Shown here piece after piece: positions 9,290-17,775 of a stretch of DNA of 24,247 nucleotides (positions are counted from its first letter, which is position 1; the number at the start of each line of letters is the position of its first letter). The stretch spans positions 1-24,247 of the forward strand of contig JAEZGJ010000161.1 of the NCBI GenBank assembly GCA_023416965.1, read 5' to 3'. The notes below the pieces were generated by a model. The model was not told the DNA's origin. It was given only the letters and a program-made list of their open reading frames with translations, and did not search any database. This DNA comes from Pseudomonadota bacterium (GTDB taxonomy: Bacteria > Pseudomonadota > Alphaproteobacteria > Rhizobiales > Phreatobacteraceae). The position numbers and the translations under genes are program-made.

Positions 9290-10384
9290 TCAGACCTCCC
9301 GCGCCTCGAAGTCGATGCGCGGATCGACCCAGGTGTACATGAGGTCGGAGATGAGATTCACTACGAGGCCGACGAGCGAGAAGATGAAGAGCGTGGCGAA
9401 GACCACGGGATAGTCGCGGTTGAGCACGCTCTCGAAGCCGAGGAGGCCGAGCCCGTCGAGGGAGAAGATGGTCTCGATCAGCAGCGATCCGGTGAAGAAG
9501 GCGTGGACGAAGGCGCCGGGAAAGCCGGCGATGACGATGAGCATGGCGTTGCGGAAGACGTGGCCGTAGAGCACCTGGCTCTCGTCGAGGCCCTTGGCGC
9601 GGGCGGTCATGACGTATTGCTTGCGGATCTCGTCGAGGAACGAGTTCTTGGTCAGCAGGGTCATGGTGGCGAAGGCGCCGAGGGCCATGGCGGTGAGCGG
9701 CAGGGCGAGGTGCCAGAGATAGTCCAGCACCTTCTGTCCGGGGCTCAATTCGGCCCAGTTGTCCGACCACAGGCCGCGCAAGGGGAACCAGTCGAGAAAG
9801 GAGCCGCCGGCGAAGAGCACGATGAGCAGGATGGCGAAGAGGAAGCCCGGGATGGCGTAGCCGATGATGATGACCGCCGAGGTCCAGACATCGAAGCGCG
9901 AGCCGTCCTTCATCGCCTTGCGGATGCCGAGCGGGATGGAGACGAGATAGGTCAGCAGCGTCAGCCAGAGGCCGAGCGAGATGGAGACGGGCAGCTTCTC
10001 CCCGATCAGTTGCAGCACCGAGACGTCGCGGAAATAGCTCTTGCCGAAGTCGAAGCGGGCATAGTTCCAGATCATCAGCAGGAAGCGCTCGTGGGCGGGT
10101 CTGTCGAAGCCGAACTGCTTCTCGAGCTGGGCGATGAACTGCGGATCGAGCCCCTGGGCGCCGCGATAGGTGCTGTTGGCCGCTTCCGCCGCGGTCGCCT
10201 GGGCGGCATCGGCGCCGCCGCCGGAGACTCGCTGCGTCGCCGAGACGTCGTTTCCGGTGAGCTGGGCGATGACGCGCTCCACCGGCCCGCCGGGCGCGAA
10301 CTGCACCACAAGGAAGGAGATCAGCATGATCCCGAGGATGGTCGGGATCATGAGGAGGATGCGCCGGATGATGTAGCTCAGCAT
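9290..10384 (-). CDS. yejB: Peptide-type ABC transporter permease (YejB type)
   Basis: A 364-residue permease, the same length as E. coli YejB. The N-terminal segment MLSYIIRRILLMIPTILGI is TM1. A periplasmic region then carries the YejB-typical QLEKQFGFDRPAHERFLLMI and FGKSYFRD stretches, followed by the transmembrane core with the EAA-like loop KQYVMTARAKGLDESQVLYG. The end FEAREV overlaps the ribosome-binding region of yejE. It is the first transport gene of the set. Usually a periplasmic binding protein gene (yejA) precedes it, but here the upstream gene 63 bp away is a racemase. The ribosome site before the ATG is weak. Confidence 0.92.
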   Translation of the reverse strand: MLSYIIRRILLMIPTILGIMLISFLVVQFAPGGPVERVIAQLTGNDVSATQRVSGGGADAAQATAAEAANSTYRGAQGLDPQFIAQLEKQFGFDRPAHERFLLMIWNYARFDFGKSYFRDVSVLQLIGEKLPVSISLGLWLTLLTYLVSIPLGIRKAMKDGSRFDVWTSAVIIIGYAIPGFLFAILLIVLFAGGSFLDWFPLRGLWSDNWAELSPGQKVLDYLWHLALPLTAMALGAFATMTLLTKNSFLDEIRKQYVMTARAKGLDESQVLYGHVFRNAMLIVIAGFPGAFVHAFFTGSLLIETIFSLDGLGLLGFESVLNRDYPVVFATLFIFSLVGLVVNLISDLMYTWVDPRIDFEAREV

Positions 10385-10447
10385 GGCGGCAGACTCGTGT
10401 GTGCGGAGTCCGCCGTCAATAGCGGGTGCTGTCGCGGATTGGCCGGC

Positions 10448-11107
10448 TCACCCCACCGCGATCGTCCCGATGGCCATGGTCACCGCGGCCTGCGTCGGGT
10501 CGACCACCGGGATGCCCAGCGCCTCCTCCAGCGGCTTCCTGTGCCGGGCCATGCCGGCGCAGCCCATGACGATAGCGCCGGCGCCGTCGAGCTCCTTGAG
10601 CTCGCGACCCACCGTGATCATGCGGTCGAGGGTCTTGTCGCCGGAGGCGGTCTCGGCCACCGACATTTCCAAGGGCCGTTCGCCGGCCAGGCGCTCCATC
10701 AGCCCCATCTGGCGGAGATAGCGGATGTGGCGGGGAATGGAGCGCGACTTGATGGCGATGACGCCGAAGCGGTCGGCGCGGGCGAGCGCGGTCAGCACGC
10801 CACATTCGGCGATACCGAAGACCGGGCGGCTCGTTCCCTCGCGGGCGACGAAGAGGCCGGGGTCTGAATAGCAGGCGATGATGAAGGCGTCGGCGTCATT
10901 GGCCGATTCCACCTTGCGGCGCAGCGGCAGGGTGACGCTCTCGACATGTTCCTGCGTCTCGATGCCGAAAGGACCCTCCGCCAGGGTCTCGCAGACGATC
11001 TCAGGCCCGTCCGCGTAGGCCAGCGGCCTCACCGCCTGGCGCAGGCCCTCGGTGACGGCCTCGTTTGAATTGGGGTTGATGACGAGGATACGGGGTCTGC
11101 GTGCCAT
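10448..11107 (-). CDS. Hydantoin/Asp-Glu racemase family protein
   Basis: A 219-residue cofactor-independent racemase. The start motif ILVINPNSN (res 7-15) is the hallmark of the hydantoin racemase (HyuE)/Dcg1 branch, and the two catalytic cysteines are Cys79 (IIACYSDPGL) and Cys183 (VMGCAGM). Hydantoin racemase interconverts D- and L-5-substituted hydantoins; related enzymes act on allantoin. The divergent neighbour, 71 bp away, is a hydantoinase, which supports a hydantoin substrate. The protein lies at the head of the minus-strand yej cluster, 63 bp before yejB, and may be cotranscribed with it. Allantoin racemase or maleate isomerase-like activity is the alternative, but the two genes together favour hydantoins. 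Confidence 0.85.
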   Translation of the reverse strand: MARRPRILVINPNSNEAVTEGLRQAVRPLAYADGPEIVCETLAEGPFGIETQEHVESVTLPLRRKVESANDADAFIIACYSDPGLFVAREGTSRPVFGIAECGVLTALARADRFGVIAIKSRSIPRHIRYLRQMGLMERLAGERPLEMSVAETASGDKTLDRMITVGRELKELDGAGAIVMGCAGMARHRKPLEEALGIPVVDPTQAAVTMAIGTIAVG

Positions 11108-11178
11108 GAGGTTCCGCTTCGGCTCTGGGTCTGTCTATTGTCGGGCCGGAAATTTCTCCCGTCCAGCCGGAGCACGAC

Positions 11179-12660
11179 ATGCCTGCCTCGCCCTTCGACC
11201 TCGTCATCCGCGGCGGAACCGTGGGGGCGGCGAGCGGATCCTTCACCGCCGATGTCGGCATCCGCGACGGCAAGGTGGCGGCGATCGGCATCGGCCTCGG
11301 CGCGGGGGCGCGGGAGATCGATGCGACGGGCAAGCTGGTGCTGCCGGGCGGCATCGACACCCACACCCATATCGAACAGGTCTCGGCCGGCGGCCTTCTC
11401 AACGCCGACACGTTCGAGAGCGCCACCACCTCGGCGGCCTTCGGCGGCAACACGTCGGTCATCTCGTTTGCCGCCCAGCACCGCGGCAAGGACCTGCGCA
11501 AGGTCGTCGATGACTATGCGGTTCTGGCGAAGCGAGGCTCGCTGATCGACTACGCCTTCCACCTGATCGTGGCGAACCCGGACGAGAAGACCATCACCAG
11601 GGACCTGCCGGAACTCATCGGCGAGGGCCACGCCTCGGTGAAGATCTTCATGACCTACGACCTCATCAAGGTCGACGACGAGCCGCTGCTCGACGTGCTC
11701 CTGACCGCCCGCGAGAACGGCGCGCTGGTCTGCGTCCATGCCGAGAACCACGGCATGATCTCCTGGATGGGCAAGCGCCTCGTCAAGAAGGGCTATGTGG
11801 CGCCGAAGTACCACGCCATCAGCCACCCGCGCGGTTCGGAGTCGGAAGCCTTCACGCGGCTCGTCGCGCTCTCCGAGCTGATCGACCAGCCGATCATGAT
11901 CTTCCACGTCTCCACCGCGGAAGGCGCGAAGGTGGTGCGCGACGCTCGGGCGCAGGGTCTGAAGGTCTTCGCCGAGACCTGCCCGCAATACCTGTTCATG
12001 ACCCGTCACGACCTCGACAAGCCGGGCATGGAGGGCGCCAAGTGGATGTGCTCGCCGCCGCCGCGCGAGAAGGAGGACCAGGACGCGCTGTGGCAGGCCC
12101 TGGCGCTGGGCGACCTGCAGACCGTGACCTCCGACCACGCGCCCTACCGCTTCGACGAGACCGGCAAGCTCTCGGCCGGCCCGAACGCCAATTTCAAGAC
12201 CATCGCCAACGGCCTTCCGGGCCTTGAGGTGCGCCTGCCGCTGATGTTCGACGCCATGGTCTCGCAGGGCCGGCCGGAATTTGCGGGACGCGGCCTCGAG
12301 GCCTTCGTCGCCCTGACGGCGACGCAGCCGGCATCCATCTACAACCTGCCGGGCAAGGGCCAGATCGCGCCGGGTTATGACGCCGACATCGCCATCTGGG
12401 ACCCGGAGAAGACCGTCACCATCACCGACGACCTGATGCACGACCTCACCGGCTACACGCCCTTTGCCGGCCGCACGGTGAAGGGCTGGCCGGAGACGGT
12501 GCTGGTCCGTGGCCGCGAGGTGGTCTCCAAGGGTACGCTCGCCGGCAAGCCGGGCGAGGGCCGCTGGATGAAGCGCACCGGCGGCTGGGCGGCGGAGCCG
12601 ACCGGCAAGCTCACCGCGGACATGGACCCGGCGCGGAACTTCGGCGCGAAGGTGTTGTGA
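11179..12660 (+). CDS. hydA: D-hydantoinase / dihydropyrimidinase
   Basis: A 493-residue cyclic-amidohydrolase that opens hydantoin or dihydropyrimidine rings to N-carbamoyl amino acids. The binuclear metal site is complete: His62 and His64 (GGIDTHTH), the carboxylated Lys155 (SVKIFMTYD), His187 (VHAEN), His243 (IFHVSTAEG) and Asp319 (TSDHAPY). Tyr160 corresponds to the substrate-contacting Tyr of the family, and CSPPPR (res 291-296) is the usual SPP loop. Length fits the family (about 460-500). GGAG lies 6 bases before the ATG. It is divergent from the racemase gene; together they could process racemic 5-substituted hydantoins, but the N-carbamoyl amino acid hydrolase needed to finish the pathway is not in the window. 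A reductive pyrimidine-degradation role is the alternative. Confidence 0.93.
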   Translation: MPASPFDLVIRGGTVGAASGSFTADVGIRDGKVAAIGIGLGAGAREIDATGKLVLPGGIDTHTHIEQVSAGGLLNADTFESATTSAAFGGNTSVISFAAQHRGKDLRKVVDDYAVLAKRGSLIDYAFHLIVANPDEKTITRDLPELIGEGHASVKIFMTYDLIKVDDEPLLDVLLTARENGALVCVHAENHGMISWMGKRLVKKGYVAPKYHAISHPRGSESEAFTRLVALSELIDQPIMIFHVSTAEGAKVVRDARAQGLKVFAETCPQYLFMTRHDLDKPGMEGAKWMCSPPPREKEDQDALWQALALGDLQTVTSDHAPYRFDETGKLSAGPNANFKTIANGLPGLEVRLPLMFDAMVSQGRPEFAGRGLEAFVALTATQPASIYNLPGKGQIAPGYDADIAIWDPEKTVTITDDLMHDLTGYTPFAGRTVKGWPETVLVRGREVVSKGTLAGKPGEGRWMKRTGGWAAEPTGKLTADMDPARNFGAKVL

Positions 12661-12678
12661 GGGCCACGAGCCTCATCG

Positions 12679-12709
12679 CGTCATGCCCGGGGCGAGCCCG
12701 GGCATGACG
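12679..12709. repeat. Perfect palindromic intergenic element, terminator-like
   Basis: Two perfect 13-bp arms (CGTCATGCCCGGG at 12679-12691 and its complement at 12697-12709) surround a GCGAG loop, 19 bp past the hydantoinase stop. No T tract follows. The CATGCCCGGG...CCCGGGCATG form resembles the dispersed palindromic repeats seen between genes in Rhizobiales genomes, so it is probably one copy of such a family, and it may also end transcription of the hydantoinase gene. Confidence 0.75.
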
Positions 12710-12791
12710 TGTTGATGGAGCGTCCGATCAACGACGACGGAGGGGGTGTTCCACCCTTGCCGACCCTCTCCCGCACCGCCACATTGGCCGC

Positions 12792-14840
12792 ATGACCCAG
12801 AGCACCGACAATCCCTTCTTCCGCCCCTGGACCACGCCCTTCGGCATCGCCCCCTTCGCGGAGATCGCGGTCGACGACTACCGCCCCGCTTTCGAGCGGG
12901 CACTGGCTGAGCACCGGGCCGAGGTGGAGGCCATCGCCACCAATCCCGACGCCCCGAACTTCGCCAACACGATCGATGCGCTGGAGACCGGTGGCCATGC
13001 CCTCGACAGGCTCTGCGGCGTCTTCTTCAACCTCGCGGGATCGGACGCCACCGAGGCGATCCAGGCGATCCAGCGCGAGATGGCGCCTCTGCTGGCGCAG
13101 CATTCCAACGCCATCACCCTCGACGCCCGTCTCTTTTCCCGCGTGCGCGCGCTGTATGAACGGCGGGACCAGCTCGGCCTGACCGGTGAGCAGATGCGGG
13201 TGCTGGAGAAGACCTACAAGAATTTCGTGCGCGGCGGCGCGGCGCTCGACGAGGCCGGCAAGGCGCGGATGCGGCAGGTCACCGAGCGCCTCGCCACCCT
13301 CGGCACGGCCTTCTCGCAGAACGTGCTGAAGGACGAATCCTCCTGGTCGCTCGATCTCTCGGAGGCGGACGTCGCGGGCCTTCCGGACTTCCTGAAGAGC
13401 GCGCTGGCCCAGGCCGCCAAGGACCGCGGGCGCGACGGCTACGTGATGACCCTCGGCCGCTCCATGGTCGAGCCGTTCCTGACCCTGTCGCCGCGGCGCG
13501 ACCTGCGCGAGACCATCTTCAAGGCCTGGGTCAAGCGTGGGGAGATGGGCGGGGAGACCGACAACCGCGCCATCGTCGCCGAGACGGTGAAGCTCAGGGT
13601 CGAGCGGGCGAAGCTCCTCGGCTATCCGACCTTCGCCGCCTTCAAGCTCGACGAGACCATGGCCAAGACGCCGGAGGCGGTGCGCACCCTACTGGAGCGC
13701 GTGTGGAACCGCGCCGTGGTGCGGGCCGGCGAGGAGAAGGCCGATCTCGCGGCGGTCGCGCGCGAGGAGGGGATGAACGAGCCGATCCAGCCCTGGGACT
13801 GGCGCTTCTATGCCGAGAAGGTGCGGCAGAAGCGCTACGCCATCGACGAGGCGGCGCTGAAGCCCTATTTCCAGCTCGACCGGATGATCGAGGCGGCTTT
13901 CGCGGTGGCGACGAAGCTGTTCGGCGTCACCTTCCGCCGCCGCGATGACGTGCCGGTCTATCATCCCGACGTCAGGGCCTATGAGGTGCTGCGCGACGGG
14001 CAGCATGTCGGCCTCTTCCTCGGCGACTATTTCGCGCGCCCCACCAAGCGCTCCGGCGCCTGGATGAGCGCCTTCCGCAGCCAGGAGAAGCTGTCCGGCC
14101 CGGTGCGGCCGATCATCGTCAACGTGATGAATTTCGCGAAGCCCCCGGAGGGCAAACCGGCGCTGCTCTCCTTCGACGATGCCCGCACCCTGTTCCACGA
14201 ATTCGGCCACGGGCTGCACGGCCTTCTCTCCGACGTCACCTATCCGCTGCTCTCCGGGACGTCGGTGGCGCGCGACTTCGTCGAGTTCCCCTCCCAGCTC
14301 TACGAACATTGGTTGGAACGTCGCGAGGTGCTGTCGGACTTTGCCGTCCATGCCGAGACGGGCGAGGCGATGCCGCAGGCGCTGATCGACAAGCTCATCG
14401 CCGCGCGGACCTTCAACCAGGGCTGCGCGACGGTGGAATATGTCTCCTCGGCGCTGGTCGACCTCGCCTTCCACTCGCTGGATACGGTGGCGGACATCGA
14501 TCCCGTGGCCTTCGAGGCGGAGGAACTCCGGCGCATCGGCATGCCGGAGGGGCTCGTCATGCGCCACCGCACGCCGCATTTCGCCCATGTCTTTTCGGGC
14601 GACGGCTATTCGGCCGGCTATTACAGCTACATGTGGTCGGAGGTGCTGGACGCCGACGGCTTCGCTGCCTTCGAGGAGGCGGGCGATCCCTTCGATCCGG
14701 TGCTGGCGCGACGGCTCGGCGATTATGTCTATGCGGCCGGCAACAGCCGCGACCCGATGGAGGCCTACGTGGCCTTCCGCGGTCGCGAGCCGGACCCGGA
14801 GGCGCTGCTCGTCAAGCGAGGGCTGGCGACGGCGGCCTGA
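12792..14840 (+). CDS. dcp: M3-family zinc metallopeptidase, peptidyl-dipeptidase Dcp type
   Basis: A 682-residue cytoplasmic oligopeptidase, the usual length for Dcp/oligopeptidase A. The zinc site is HEFGH (His469, Glu470, His473) with the third ligand Glu498 in VARDFVEFPSQLYEHW, 25 residues after the second histidine as in thimet-type enzymes. The TPFGIAPFAEIAVDDYRPAFERAL start (res 14-37) and the C-terminal GYSAGYYSYMWSEVLDADGFAAFEE region are characteristic of M3 Dcp. These enzymes release C-terminal dipeptides from small peptides, completing degradation of imported or intracellular peptides. The start has no strong ribosome site. The gene is convergent with the S1 protease gene, with 12 bp between stops. 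OpdA-like specificity is possible. Confidence 0.92.
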   Translation: MTQSTDNPFFRPWTTPFGIAPFAEIAVDDYRPAFERALAEHRAEVEAIATNPDAPNFANTIDALETGGHALDRLCGVFFNLAGSDATEAIQAIQREMAPLLAQHSNAITLDARLFSRVRALYERRDQLGLTGEQMRVLEKTYKNFVRGGAALDEAGKARMRQVTERLATLGTAFSQNVLKDESSWSLDLSEADVAGLPDFLKSALAQAAKDRGRDGYVMTLGRSMVEPFLTLSPRRDLRETIFKAWVKRGEMGGETDNRAIVAETVKLRVERAKLLGYPTFAAFKLDETMAKTPEAVRTLLERVWNRAVVRAGEEKADLAAVAREEGMNEPIQPWDWRFYAEKVRQKRYAIDEAALKPYFQLDRMIEAAFAVATKLFGVTFRRRDDVPVYHPDVRAYEVLRDGQHVGLFLGDYFARPTKRSGAWMSAFRSQEKLSGPVRPIIVNVMNFAKPPEGKPALLSFDDARTLFHEFGHGLHGLLSDVTYPLLSGTSVARDFVEFPSQLYEHWLERREVLSDFAVHAETGEAMPQALIDKLIAARTFNQGCATVEYVSSALVDLAFHSLDTVADIDPVAFEAEELRRIGMPEGLVMRHRTPHFAHVFSGDGYSAGYYSYMWSEVLDADGFAAFEEAGDPFDPVLARRLGDYVYAAGNSRDPMEAYVAFRGREPDPEALLVKRGLATAA

Positions 14841-14852
14841 GCCGCCGCCTCG

Positions 14853-15668
14853 CTATTGCCGCATCTCGACCGCGCCGCCCAGCGGCGCGTTCCATTCGGC
14901 GGCGGTCTGGCGCACCCAGGAGACGTAGTCCTTCACCGGCACGAAGATGGGCGTCGAGGTGCATTCGCGCCCGGGATCGGTGGTGCCGCCCTTGAGCACG
15001 CCGACCACGGTGAAGCTGCGGCCGGTGCGGCGATAGACCGGCCCGCCGGAATCCCCCACGCACATGCCGGGCCGCTGCTGACCCTCCTCGCCGGTGAGGC
15101 CGGCGAAGCCGCGGCCGGGAACGCTCGGTTCCGAGGTGCGCATCAGCGCCTCGCGCAGCACGCCGTCGCGGGAGCGCGAACGCTCGGTGGAGCCGAAGCC
15201 GGCGATGATCAGTTCCTCGCCCATGGTCCGGCCGCCGAACAGGGCGACACCCCAGCCGCCGGAGGGCAGGGCAGCGGGTCTCGCGTCGGCGCCGAAGGGG
15301 CGCGCCACCTGGATCAGCCCGACATCGTCTGAGGCGAAGCCGTGGCGGGAATCGAAGCCGGGATGAGCGGCGGTGCGCTTCACCGCCACGGCGACGCGGC
15401 GGAACGATCGGTCGAGATAGCGGACCCGGTAGCGGCCGCTGGCCGAGACGCAATGGGCGGCCGTGAGGACGAGGTCCGCGCCGACGATGGCACCGGTGCA
15501 TATCCCTTCCGGCGTCTCGATGAGGACGGTGGACCGGCGGGTACCGTTGGGGTCGCGGGCAGGCTCGCCGCGCATCACCGCGGCGGCTTCTCCGACGCCG
15601 GCCAGCACCGTCACCGCCACCAGGGCGGCGAGGGCCCGTCCGGAATGTCCGATACCGAGCCGCACCAT
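14853..15668 (-). CDS. Exported trypsin-like (S1) serine protease
   Basis: A 271-residue S1-family protease. An in-frame ATG exists at 15701, but the ATG at 15668 has AGAGG 6 bases upstream and gives a normal signal peptide (hydrophobic res 11-30, likely cleaved after AAA at 28-30), so I chose it. The triad is His72 (LTAAHC), Asp115 (SDDVGLIQV) and Ser207 (VGDSGGP). Cys58-Cys73 and further cysteines (203, 236) fit disulfides of the fold. The position matching the S1-pocket base is Gly rather than Asp, so trypsin-like specificity for Arg/Lys is not predicted. The protein should be periplasmic or secreted. Its target is unknown; no inhibitor or partner gene lies beside it. Confidence 0.88.
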   Translation of the reverse strand: MVRLGIGHSGRALAALVAVTVLAGVGEAAAVMRGEPARDPNGTRRSTVLIETPEGICTGAIVGADLVLTAAHCVSASGRYRVRYLDRSFRRVAVAVKRTAAHPGFDSRHGFASDDVGLIQVARPFGADARPAALPSGGWGVALFGGRTMGEELIIAGFGSTERSRSRDGVLREALMRTSEPSVPGRGFAGLTGEEGQQRPGMCVGDSGGPVYRRTGRSFTVVGVLKGGTTDPGRECTSTPIFVPVKDYVSWVRQTAAEWNAPLGGAVEMRQ

Positions 15669-15851
15669 GAAACACCTCTTCAGGTCGCGCCCCCCGGCCA
15701 TTACGCCGGTCTGCCGAAGGCTTAACAGACCCCCGCGGCGGGCCGGATGTCAATCGCCGGCTGCCCGGCCGCCCTCTTTTCCCGCACCGCGCCTGCGTTT
15801 CCTGCGGGCTCGCGCGGGCAATGGTCATGTTGCGCCAATGTGGCCTTGTGT

Positions 15852-15872
15852 TGTCGCGGGCAAGGCGCGACA
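15852..15872. promoter_or_regulatory. 7-bp inverted repeat upstream of the response regulator
   Basis: TGTCGCG (15852-15858) and CGCGACA (15866-15872) are perfect complements around a 7-base spacer, 50 bases before the response regulator start. It lies in the 254-bp space between divergent genes, where it could be an operator for either. In GC-rich DNA a 7-bp repeat can arise by chance. Confidence 0.3.
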
Positions 15873-15922
15873 CTTCGCGCAATGCGGCGCGCCAGAAGGC
15901 CGCACGACGAGGCAACACCGGG

Positions 15923-16609
15923 GTGAGCGGCGTGGACACCGCATTATCGAGCTACCGCATCGTCATCGCCGACGACCATCCCCTGTTCCGCGGAGCCTTG
16001 CGGGAGGCCGTCGCCGGGCTTCCGCGCCAGCTCTCCATCGCCGAGGCGGGCTCCTTCGCCGAGATGCAGGAGATCGTCGGCGCCGACCCGGACGTCGACC
16101 TCGTTCTCCTCGATCTCACCATGCCCGGGGTGAAGGGCTTTTCCGGCCTTATGTATCTCCGGGCCCAGCACCCCGGCGTACCCGTGGTCATCGTCTCCGC
16201 CACCGAGGATCCGGAGGTCATCCGCCGCTGCTTCGAGTTCGGCGCCTCCGGCTTCATCCGCAAGACGCTCGGCACCGAGGAGATGCGCCAGGCGGTGCAG
16301 ACCGTGCTCGACGGCGGCAGCTTCGTGCCCTCCGACGTCGACCTGTCGAAGAGCCAGGACTCCGAAAGCGCCAAGCTCGCGGCCCGTCTCGCGAGCCTGA
16401 CGCCGCAGCAGGTGAGGGTGCTGATGATGCTCTCGGAAGGCCTGCTCAACAAGCAGATCGCCTACGAGCTTTCGGTGTCGGAGGCGACGGTGAAGGCCCA
16501 TGTCTCGGCCATCCTCACCAAGCTCGGCGTCGACAGCCGCACCCAGGCGGTCATCGCCGCCTCCAGGATCGCGGCCGAGGGCTGGCCGGGCCAGACCCTG
16601 AACGGCTGA
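15923..16609 (+). CDS. NarL/LuxR-family response regulator (orphan)
   Basis: A 228-residue two-component regulator from the GTG at 15923; a second GTG at 15932 is equally plausible, and the longer ORF back to 15821 lacks family similarity. The receiver domain covers ~10-130: Asp17/Asp18 (IADDHPLFR), phosphoacceptor Asp64 (LVLLDLTMPG), Ser92 (VSATEDPEV) and Lys114 (FIRKTLG). A LuxR-type HTH follows at ~157-215: LTPQQVRVLMMLSEGLLNKQIA, then VSEATVKAHVSAILTKLGV. No histidine kinase is in the window, so the partner is elsewhere. The gene is divergent from the S1 protease and lies 131 bp before the MBL-fold gene, which it may regulate by proximity only. Confidence 0.88.
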   Translation: MSGVDTALSSYRIVIADDHPLFRGALREAVAGLPRQLSIAEAGSFAEMQEIVGADPDVDLVLLDLTMPGVKGFSGLMYLRAQHPGVPVVIVSATEDPEVIRRCFEFGASGFIRKTLGTEEMRQAVQTVLDGGSFVPSDVDLSKSQDSESAKLAARLASLTPQQVRVLMMLSEGLLNKQIAYELSVSEATVKAHVSAILTKLGVDSRTQAVIAASRIAAEGWPGQTLNG

Positions 16610-16740
16610 GGCCCCCAAGCAGCTCCGCCGAAGAGCATAGCAGCAGGCCGCCCTTCGCGCTTGCCAGTCGCAGACAGGTCCTACCACAATCTCCGGCCGC
16701 CCCGGTCGAGGGCGGATTCAGGACAATTCGGGAGGATATG

Positions 16741-17715
16741 ATGGCTGGTCTTCACTCCAGGCGCGACGCCCTGTCTTTGGGCCTCGGCCTTGCCGCTGCA
16801 ACGGCCCTGCCGGTGGGCTCGGCCCTCGCGCGGGCGCCGAAGCTCAACAGTCAGGCGCCCTATTTCTACCGCTTCGGGTTCGGTGACGCCGAGGTCTCGG
16901 TGGTTTCCGACGGCCCGCTGCCGCTCGGCGATCCCTCCGAATCCTTTCTCGGCGTACCGAAGGAGGAGATTCGCGCCATGCTGACGCGGAACTTCCTCAA
17001 CCCGACCGCCGTGACGCTGGAGCAGAACATTCCGGTGGTGAATTTCGGCGACCGACTGGTGCTGTTCGATACCGGCATGGGCACGTCGCAGGCCTTCGGG
17101 CCGACAACCGGGCGGCTGGTCAAGTCCCTCGGCGAGGCGGGCATCCGCCCCGGCGACATCGACGCCATCTGCTGTTCCCACGCCCATATCGACCATATCG
17201 GCGGCATTGTCGGCGCCGACGGCAAGCCGCTCTTCCCCAATGCGGAGGTCTGGCTGGCGCAGTCCGACTTCGATTTCTGGACCGACGAGTCCAAGCTCGG
17301 CTCGCCGCTCAAGGCCTTCGTCGAGCATGCCCGCAAGAACCTCCTGCCCGTGCGCGACCGCATCAAGTTCTTCCGCGACGGCCAGGAATTCATCCCCGAC
17401 GTGCAGGCCATCGCCGCGCCCGGCCACACCGTCGGCCACACGATCTTCATGATCTCCTCGGGCGGCAAGCAGTTCTGCTTCATGGGCGACCTGACCCACC
17501 ACCAGATCCTGCTGCTGGAGAAGCCGCTGATGGAGTTTGCCTATGACAGCGACCCCAAGCAGTCGGCACAGACGCGCGTGAAGCTGCTCACCATGCTCGC
17601 CGACAAGAAGGTGCCTGTGATGTCCTATCACTTTCCCTGGCCCGGTTTCGGCCATCTGGCGAAGGCCGGCGACGGCTTCCGCTATTTCGCCGAGCCGATG
17701 CAGATGGTCAGGTAG
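16741..17715 (+). CDS. Tat-exported metallo-beta-lactamase-fold hydrolase
   Basis: A 324-residue MBL-superfamily enzyme. Two adjacent ATGs exist (16738, 16741); GGAGG at 16731-16735 is 5 bases from the second, which I use. The N-terminus has Arg-Arg at 7-8 and a hydrophobic stretch to ALA at 28-30, a Tat-type signal, so the enzyme is probably folded before export to the periplasm. The metal-binding motif is SHAHIDH (His147, His149, Asp151, His152), followed by His229 (PGHTVGH), Asp250 (MGDLTHH) and a terminal His (SYHFPWPGFGH). This pattern occurs in quorum-quenching lactonase-like and other MBL hydrolases. The substrate cannot be told. It ends convergent to the EamA gene with a strong hairpin between. 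Confidence 0.88.
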   Translation: MAGLHSRRDALSLGLGLAAATALPVGSALARAPKLNSQAPYFYRFGFGDAEVSVVSDGPLPLGDPSESFLGVPKEEIRAMLTRNFLNPTAVTLEQNIPVVNFGDRLVLFDTGMGTSQAFGPTTGRLVKSLGEAGIRPGDIDAICCSHAHIDHIGGIVGADGKPLFPNAEVWLAQSDFDFWTDESKLGSPLKAFVEHARKNLLPVRDRIKFFRDGQEFIPDVQAIAAPGHTVGHTIFMISSGGKQFCFMGDLTHHQILLLEKPLMEFAYDSDPKQSAQTRVKLLTMLADKKVPVMSYHFPWPGFGHLAKAGDGFRYFAEPMQMVR

Positions 17716-17736
17716 CGCCCGGTTCGGAGCTGATGG

Positions 17737-17760
17737 GCCGGGCGGGCGCACCTGCCCGGC
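17737..17760. terminator. Strong GC hairpin between convergent MBL and EamA genes
   Basis: Two 10-base arms (17737-17746 and 17751-17760) pair except for one G-T wobble, around a CGCA loop. It lies in the 60-bp space between converging genes. No T tract follows, but its place suggests it stops transcription, at least on the plus strand. Confidence 0.5.
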
Positions 17761-17775
17761 ACCGTCCGCACGACG

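Noticed and set aside
7448..10867. 1139-codon plus-strand open frame opposite the yej cluster
   Set aside because: It is low-complexity, Glu/Gly/His-rich and antisense to five well-supported genes on the minus strand. Its length comes from high GC rather than coding.
11029..12441. 470-codon minus-strand frame opposite the hydantoinase gene
   Set aside because: The plus strand carries a complete metal site of a known enzyme; the antisense product has no recognisable motif.
15463..16740. Long upstream extension of the MBL-fold gene frame
   Set aside because: The frame runs through the response regulator and lacks protein features until the Tat signal; a strong GGAGG just before 16741 sets the start there.
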